Positions 57,425-64,000 of a stretch of 64,000 nt of DNA are shown here, in pieces. The notes beneath the pieces are model-generated. The model searched no databases. It was given only the letters and a program-made list of their open reading frames with translations, and was not told the DNA's origin. The translations under genes were made by a program, and so were the position numbers. The first letter of the stretch is position 1. Every line of letters starts with the position of its first letter. This DNA is from Thalassia testudinum (Eukaryota; Streptophyta; Magnoliopsida; Alismatales; Hydrocharitaceae). The DNA is taken from positions 34,338,501-34,402,500 of the forward strand of contig JAZHRO010000026.1 in the NCBI GenBank assembly GCA_037157565.1, written 5' to 3'.

Positions 57425-59283
57425 CTATAGACTGGCTAAGTGTGCGGGTGCCTTACGGCTCAAGGCGTCAGCCACCACATTGGCCTTTCCCGGGTGGTAG
57501 GAGATGCTGCAGTCGTAGTCCTTCAGGAGCTCCAACCAACGTCTCTGTCTCATGTTGAGCTCCTTCTGATCAAAAAGGTATCTGAGGCTCTTGTGATCTG
57601 TGAAAATCTCGAAGGTCTCACCGTACAAGTAGTGCCTCCAGGTTTTCAACGCGAAGACAACAGCAGCCAACTCTAGGTCGTGGGTAGGGTAGGTATGCTC
57701 ATAGGGCTTCAGTTGCCGCGAAGCGTAAGCGACAACGTGACCCCTCTGCATGAGCACACCTCCTAACCCCTGCAAGGAGGCATCCGTGTACACAACGAAC
57801 CCGCCACTATTGTCAGGGATGGTGAGCACGGGAGCCGAGGTCAACCTCTCCTTCAGCTCCAGAAAACACGCCTCACAGGCGTCTGTCCAAGTGAAAGGCA
57901 CATCCTTCCGGGTCAACTGTGTCATAGGACGCGCAATCTGTGAAAATCCTCTGATGAATCGTCTATAGTAGCCTGCCAGTCCCAGGAAACTACGAATCTC
58001 AGTGACTGAACGCGGTCTCTCCCACCTGAGCACTGCCTCGACCTTGGCTGGGTCCACCGCCAAGCCATCTCCAGAGATCACATGACCTAAGAAGGTCACC
58101 TCCCTCAACCAGAACTCGCACTTGCTGTATTTGGCATACAGCCTGCGTCGTCTCAGAGTGTCCAGAACCATCCGTAAGTGCTGTCCGTGCTGCGTCCAAT
58201 CTCTAGAATAGATGAGTACATCATCTATGAAAACCACCACGAACTGGTCCAAGTACAGTCTAAACACTCGGTTCATCAGGTCCATGAAAGCAGTGGGGCA
58301 TTGGTCAACCCAAACGGCATGACCAAGAACTCGTAGTGTCCGTACCGGGTGCGGAAAGCTGTCTTGGAGACGTCGGTCTCCTTGACCCTCAACTGGTGGT
58401 ATCCAAACCTCAAGTCGATCTTGGAAAACACCATGGCACCCCGCAACTGGTCAAACAAGTCGTCGATCCTCGGCAGCGGATATCTATTCTTGATGGTGAC
58501 CCTATTCAGCTGTCGGTAGTCCACACAAAGGCGTAAGGTCCCATCCTTCTTCTTCACAAACAGTACCGAGGCTCCCCAGGGAGACGCACTAGGCCTCACG
58601 AAACCTTTCTCCAAAAGGTCCTGCAACTGGGACTTGAGCTCTCGCAGCTCAAGTGGTGCCATCCTGTATGACGCGGTGGAGATGGGGCTGGTCCCTGGTA
58701 CTAGTGAGATCTCAAACTCGATCTCACGCTCGGGCGGTAGTCCTGGTAACTCGTCTGGAAACACGTCAGGGTACTCTCTGACCACCGGGATGCTCTGGAA
58801 GTCTGCCACAGGGTTGGGCTCTGCCACCACACAAGCTAGGAAGCCCTCACACCCCTGGCTCAAAAGTCTCGCCGCCCGAAGTGCCAAAATGTACCTGAAA
58901 CCTCCGTCCACTGGCTGTCCGTGAAACTCGAAAGAAGGCAACTCCGGAATGGAGAAGACGATCTTCCTCTCAAAACAGTCCACCAAGGCGTGGTAAGCGA
59001 ACAGCCAATCCATCCCCAGAATCACTCCAAAGTCCTCCATCTGTATCATAATCAAGTCAGCTAGCAGGCTATGTCCCCCGACACTAACCTCGCAATCCGT
59101 GTACACCTCCTCAGCTACAAACAGCTGACCACTCGGACCTCTGATTACGAACGGATTCTCTAACAGCGTATAATCCTGGTCCAAACTAACTGCGAAACTG
59201 GCTGCGACAAACGAGTGCGTAGCGCCGGAATCGAAAAGCGTGTAAACGAGTCTACTGGAAACTGAAACCATACCTGCTACCAC
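57425..59283 (-). pseudogene. G2 protease, reverse transcriptase, RNase H
   Basis: Protease [15 protein letters not shown] near 59240, RT with [10 protein letters not shown] and the FIDD box at about 58220, RNase [12 protein letters not shown] and [12 protein letters not shown] one-base loss near 58296 (in the region coding NAP, before FMDLMNR) shifts the frame; both halves are otherwise long and open. Function in an intact element: polyprotein maturation and cDNA synthesis. Confidence 0.9.
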
Positions 59284-60624
59284 CGATCCCGAAGCTCTGC
59301 GTCCCTGTGTGTTAGGGCGTTGATACGCCCCTCAGCTTTAGGTGCGGACGAAGCAGCCACACTCTGCGTCGGACGAGTAGGTGCTGGCCGGTACCCTCCT
59401 CGCGACTGCTGTCCTCCTCCTCGCGCCTAGGAACCGCGGCCTCCTACGCGCCCTCCAGTGCTCTGCGCGGGAAGTATCTGCTGACCTCCTGCCCTAGACG
59501 GGCAGTCCCTCTTGATGTGGCCCAGCTGGCCACACTAGTAACAGAGGGGAACCCGACTCCCGCCCTCAGTGGGTCCCTGCTGTCGGCTAGGCGGGGGTCC
59601 AGTGCTGGCGACTGGCCCCTGTCGAGGGCCCCCAAAGGCCACTGATGGCCCTGCAAAACGTGACGGCTCTCCTGCGGACGCCACGTGTCTCCGTTCTCGC
59701 CGGCCCTGTGAGAAGTCTGGCTGGAAGGGCCTCTTCCGCCTGCCGTCAGTGTCTCGCGCGGACGGGTTGGTCTCCTCGTAAGTCATAGCTGCCTCTACCA
59801 CCCGCGAAAACGTAGGCAGCTTCAGGGGTTTGACATACCCCCGGATCGCAGGCCGGAGCCCCTCGGTGAACCTCCAAAGGTGCTCCTCCTCAGTGGCTAC
59901 CGCTGTCGCTGCAAAGCGGGACAGCTCCAAGAAACGCGTGCGGTACGCGCTCACAGTCATCGTCCCTTGGCGGAGAGTGTGGAACTCCCACCTCCTCTGG
60001 TCCTGCCACGTCTGGGGAAAGTACTGCTCGCAGAAGAGGGTGACGAACTGGTCCCACGTTGGCTCGTCCCTCTCCTGTCCCCGGTCCGCCCTCCGCCACC
60101 TGTGTGCCTCACTCTCCAGCTGGTACGTGGCAAAGGCCATGCGGCACTCCACCGGGGGCGAAGGGTGTCGAAGATCTTCTCCAGCTGCTCAAGCCAGTCC
60201 TCTGCCTCGGTCGGGTCCTCATCCCCCTTGAAGGAGGGGGGCTTCAGCTTCCGGAACTGTCCGAAAAGCTCGAAGTGGCGCTGTAGGGGAGGTGCTGGTG
60301 CACCTCCAGGCGAAGGTGCCTCGTGCACAGAAGTGTCTGAGGAAGGTGGGGGCGACAGCGGCCCATCCCCCCCTCGTGTCCAGCGCCGTGTCCGTCACGT
60401 GGTCCCACAGAGGACTCCCCCTCTGCAGCCCCAGGAGGAGGCGCTCGGGGCAGTGGGTGGAGCTCCTCTAGTACAATGTCCCGTATCAGCCGGGCGAGGT
60501 CCTGGGCCTGGATGCCCGGGAGTGGTGGCTGGTCCACCGAGGCATCAACAACGGCACGTCCACCTCGCCGACCTCATCCTCGGCCGCGCCCATGGCCAGT
60601 CTCGCCAGTCCCGCGACGAGGCAT
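59284..60624 (-). pseudogene. G2 gag
   Basis: ATG at 60624 (MPRRGTGETGHG), TGA at 60576-60574, then QPPLPGIQAQDLARLIRD, two small deletions (near 60390 and 60163) that shift the frame, and the capsid core MAFATYQLES, FCEQYFPQTWQD, LRPAIRGYVKPLKLPTF. The zinc knuckle has a TAG in place of the Gln between the first Cys pair (near 59536). It preserves the N-terminus that G1 lost. Confidence 0.85.
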
Positions 60625-60789
60625 CTCCTGCAAGGAGACGCGAGACAAAATGAAAAACGTCAAAACAGACGGTACCTAGCAAAACTTCTAAGAGCTCATG
60701 TCAAGAGATATGTTGTGGTGGCTACTTTAGTTATAAACATGTGAATTGGTTATTTTCCAGTCAGTTGATTCACTTCTCGGGACGACCTT

Positions 60790-60801
60790 GCTCTGATACC
60801 A
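60790..60801 (-). promoter_or_regulatory. G2 primer binding site
   Basis: TGGTATCAGAGC on the - strand, 3 nt after the 5' LTR end. This is the initiator-Met tRNA site common in Tekay and other plant LTR elements. Confidence 0.85.
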
Positions 60802-60804
60802 TCT

Positions 60805-63080
60805 TGTAACGACCCGATTCCCGAGTCCCTATGAGACACGAGAACCGGACCGACTCGCCTAATCCCAAGACCTAGTCGTCCAACGAGGAAGTAACTAAAA
60901 GAGCAGTAAAATAAACCACATTCAGCATGAATATAACTAACAGTAAGAAAATACAGCAGTAAGGAAAGAAACCACTATAGTATATACCACCACAACAGTA
61001 GAACAACATTCATAACATAATATGAACTGCAGGTAAAGAAAAGTACAGCGGAAACAAGAACTACTCACTATACTGGAACAAAAAGAGGTACAAGAGAACA
61101 ATGGTAACTCTACTGGACCCTACTCGGCCCATCGACCTCTGCAGCCGCTGACCCTGGCTACTCAACACCTGGTCCTGAAAGGTAACGAGTGTAACACGTC
61201 AGCAAAACGCTGAGTAGAGTGGCAACTAAAACTAAAGAAAACAGTAGAGTGTACAGTATCTGTTATGTTCTGTTACTTTCTTTATTTACGTCTTTCAATT
61301 TTCTCACGATTTCATTTATTTCTCAGATCCTTTACTTGATCTCGAATGTTCCTCGTGGGAACGATCTTGATTGCAGTCTTTTCCAAAAAGTAGAAGTAGC
61401 ACGTGATGCTCTCCTGGCCGGGAGAGTCCCCCGTGGTGATCCTACTCAGTCAACCGCCCCAAGGTCACGAACAAACGTAACGGAGACTACAGCACGCACG
61501 ATAAACGCATAGGTAGCTAACCCGCACTGGCACGCGGTCAGTCGTTTCCGCACTAGCTAACCCGCACTTTCCAGTTTCACGTTCTTACAGTCCATGTTCT
61601 CAATCATGTTTATTTACTCATAACAGGCAGCTGTTAATTCAAATTACAAGCAGCTTTTTGTCCCTTTCCATTTTTTTCCAAGACTGCAGTATTCATATAT
61701 TCCAATAGTTTTCCCGTCCTAGGATTCATGCCATATCCTAGGATCTATCATACAATCTAGTTTTCCAGCCCTAGGATTCATGCAACACCTAGGATCTATC
61801 ATTCAATCTATTTCTCATTCGTAGGATTCATGCAATGTCCTAGGTTCTATTTATGGTTCCATAATTTAACAGATTATATTAATGACTTAAAAGCCACTCT
61901 ACTAGGTACAACGGGAGTACTGGGGGCATGGTCGGGAATCCCGCGTGCCTCCGCAACCCCCGGGACTGCAACGGAACGGGATCCTATCACAAGGATCAAA
62001 CACAAGGAGTGTCTCAAAATAGTGTATAGCTACTGTAGACGGGTAGAGGATTTAATTCCGAAAAGAATGCAACTCGAAACGCGGAAAACGGAACCCGAAC
62101 GGGCACTAAACGGGTCGAAAACGATGAAACAGTGCAAAATCAGACGTCTGGAACTTCTTCCAGACATCTTAAAAAGTGGATCAGGGAATTACCTTGCCCT
62201 ACGTGGGCTCTCAGACGTCCAGAAGCCTGCGGGGGCGTCTGGCCTAGTTCCCAGACGTCCGATGGTCACCCCGGACGTCTGGATGTCGCTCCCGTCGTCT
62301 GGTACTACAGCCAGATGTCTGATTCGCGTTGGATGGCGAATCACCGAGCCTGCGCGTACCCATCTCTCTCTCTCAGTACGGTCAGTCGAAGGGAAGGAAG
62401 AAAGACGGAAAACTCACCTTTCAGACGTCTGGACGATCTTCCAGACGTCGCCCCCGCTGTCTGGCTAGAAGCCCAGACGTCTGATTCTGGAAAAGTTTCT
62501 AGAACCAGGGCGCGACTCGCCCTCCGCTCGCGATGCCCGGCCGTGCAGCGCCTCGTGCGCTTGCTGCTCGAGCCGCAGCAACCCCCCCCGCGTCGCTCCG
62601 CACCCGCTGCGCCCCCCGCCGGTCGGCCCTAGCAGCCCCGGCGAGCTGGCCCTCACGGCCGAGCACCTCTCCCACGCGCAGCATCTCCTCCCACGCTCAC
62701 CGCGGCTGTCGCTGCCGCTGCACCCTCACGCTCGCTCTCGCGCACTGGATGGAAGGAGAAGAGGAAGGAGACGGAGGTGACGGGAGTGAGGGAGAGGGCG
62801 TGGCCTTTTAAGGCCGCACGAGGAGGAGAGAGAGAGCGCAGCAGAGGGTGGGTCTGCGGCTGCAGGAGAGAGGGAAAACGAGAGGGAGAGAGAGAGTACG
62901 CAGGTCTAGGCGCTCAGGTGCGCAGACAAAATAATCATGCCAAAATAACCGATTTCCAGACGTCTGGAAATGATCCCGGACGTCTGGTATGACGTCTGGA
63001 AGTGATTCCAGACGTCTGGTCCGACGTCTGGGCCACCTCCCAGACGTCTTAAAAGACGTCTGGAGCACCCGTTCGTAATA
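60805..63080 (-). repeat. G2 5' LTR with internal deletion
   Basis: 2276 bp, about 430 bp shorter than the 3' LTR because of a deletion at 61550. The first bases read TATTACG instead of TGTTACG. Dyad arrays and promoter candidate (62802-62815) are kept. Confidence 0.9.
61514..61568. repeat. Filler repeat at LTR deletion border
   Basis: TAGCTAACCCGCACT at 61514-61528 recurs at 61554-61568. The second copy sits exactly at the deletion border and has no counterpart in the 3' LTR. Confidence 0.8.
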
Positions 63081-63085
63081 GAGGC
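63081..63085. other. TSD of G2 (right)
   Basis: GAGGC, identical to 50372-50376. Confidence 0.9.
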
Positions 63086-63089
63086 GGAT

Positions 63090-63745
63090 GCTAGATAGGC
63101 TAAGCTAAGCTAAGCTAGCTATGGAGTAGAGGAGGAGGCAATAAGAGCTAGGGTTTGCGGAGAGGAGCTGGGTAGAAGACATCTGGAGCTGAATTGGAGC
63201 TGGCAGCTACTGAAGAAGTTAGCATGGAGCTACTCTAGCTGGCTTAGCTTACTAGTTCTTTGCTAGCTGCTAAGCCAAGCTAAAGTGAGCTGGCTTCTAC
63301 CATAATGAGCTGAGGTGAGCTGGGTCTGGTGCTCCCAAGGAGGATCAAGCTGGTTGAGGCAACCAAGGTATCTTAGCTCAACTGAGTTGAGTTAAGCTAT
63401 CCCCGGGAGCTGGACTTGAGCTTCCTGAGCTGGAATGAAGTCATCTTCAACTAGCTGGAGTTGAGTGGAGCTAGATGTAGTTGGACCCGAGCTGGGATGA
63501 ACTCCGGTCAACTCAACTAAGCTAGCTAGAGCTCCCTGTGGACTAATGGGAGCTGAGATGAGCTAGACTCAGCTAAGTTGAGCTGGATCTAAGCTGACCT
63601 GAGCTAGGGTGAGCTAAGATGAGCTCTCTTGAGCTGCCATTCAGCTGAGATGAGTTGAACGGAGATAGGATGAGCTAACCCTAATTCAGGTGAGCTGAAT
63701 TCCAGCTATGGTAAGCTAAATCAAGCTGAGTTCCAGCTAGTGGAG
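63090..63745. repeat. AGCT-rich low-complexity region
   Basis: About 650 bp in which AGCT, GAGCTG and AAGCTA recur every 5-15 nt, starting with AAGCTAAGCTAAGCTAGCTA. No regular period, no ORF. Confidence 0.75.
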
Positions 63746-64000
63746 CTTCTCCTTTACCAGTTGCCTTCCTGAGTGCTAGGGTACTAGGGATCTGGCAATC
63801 TATTTATCCCTAACACTCACAAAAACACATTAAAAACACAATAAAAAATGCAATGCATGCCTAACCTAATTTAAGCCTAAATCCAACCCAAAAACCCATT
63901 TGCGGAGCATAATCCTAAGAGCTAGGTTTGCTTCAATGTATAAGAATAATGATAAATTGGCGTTTATCAGGTATTAAATGAGAGAGAGAGAGAAGATGGT
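63746..64000. other. AT-rich DNA to window end
   Basis: No gene. An ATAAATAG-like box on the - strand near 63803 and a GAGAGAGAGAGA run at 63980-63992. Confidence 0.45.

Larger units (their letters stand above)
50377..63080 (-). mobile_element. G2: Tekay/Del-type Ty3/gypsy element, - strand
   Basis: 12.7 kb including S2 (9.87 kb without it). On the - strand: 5' LTR (63080-60805), PBS, gag, protease, RT, RNase H, integrase split by S2, chromodomain, 3' LTR (53086-50377), TSD GAGGC. Same family as G1. The LTRs differ at few positions outside one deletion, so this is the youngest full element here. Frameshifts in gag and RT and several stops make it non-autonomous. Confidence 0.92.

Overview
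The window is plant nuclear DNA, most likely from an angiosperm with a large, transposon-rich genome. I find no convincing cellular protein gene, tRNA or rRNA. The evidence for a plant is a set of plant-type retroelements: Ty3/gypsy chromoviruses of the Tekay/Del type, Athila-like and TAT-like Ty3/gypsy elements, plant L1-like LINEs, and one CACTA-like transposon end. Nearly all coding capacity is decayed retroelement sequence. The species cannot be named from the sequence alone.

Layout. 1-17808: AT-rich DNA in which two sequence blocks (A and B) each occur twice in inverted orientation (A 1-1362 and 12263-about 13640; B 1363-12262 and 15677-17186). The left B block is split by a complete Tekay-type element, G1 (2606-11912, + strand, TSD TGCTC). 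A CACTA-like terminus ends at 17808. 17809-24835: a decayed LINE (LINE1) that still shows the tail of ORF1, the endonuclease, RT and zinc-binding region. It is split by a solo Tekay-family LTR, S3 (20942-23644, - orientation). 25200-41712: a - strand TAT-type element (T1) whose gag is split by a + strand Athila-like element, H1 (26387-40604). The 5' LTR of H1 is in turn split by a solo Athila-family LTR, S1 (28580-31398, TSD CCCCC). 41713-43652: AT-rich, nothing recognised. 43653-46443: a 5'-truncated LINE (LINE2) with an exact 18-bp TSD. 46620-47300: remnant of a third LINE RT. 47300-50371: unrecognised, with an LTR-like promoter region near its end. 50377-63080: a second Tekay-type element, G2 (- strand, TSD GAGGC), whose integrase is split by another solo Athila-family LTR, S2 (53926-56755, TSD TACGA). 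63086-64000: an AGCT-rich low-complexity stretch, then AT-rich DNA.

How the parts relate. The nesting gives relative ages: LINE1, then S3; T1, then H1, then S1; G2, then S2; left B block, then G1. By eye the two G2 LTRs differ less than the two G1 LTRs, so G2 is probably the younger of the pair. All reading frames have stops, frameshifts or deletions. None of these elements looks autonomous, although the LTR promoters and termini are well preserved.

Most notable signals: (1) a strictly phased array of GACGTC-centred dyads in the Tekay-family LTRs, at 20-bp steps or alternating 20/12-bp steps, present in every copy; (2) a short terminal hairpin at the 5' end of the Athila-like LTRs whose two arms change together between subfamilies; (3) the unexplained A-B-A'-B' inverted architecture, with conserved roughly 75-bp hairpins in each A arm. 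These come from reading by eye; no alignment or database search was run.
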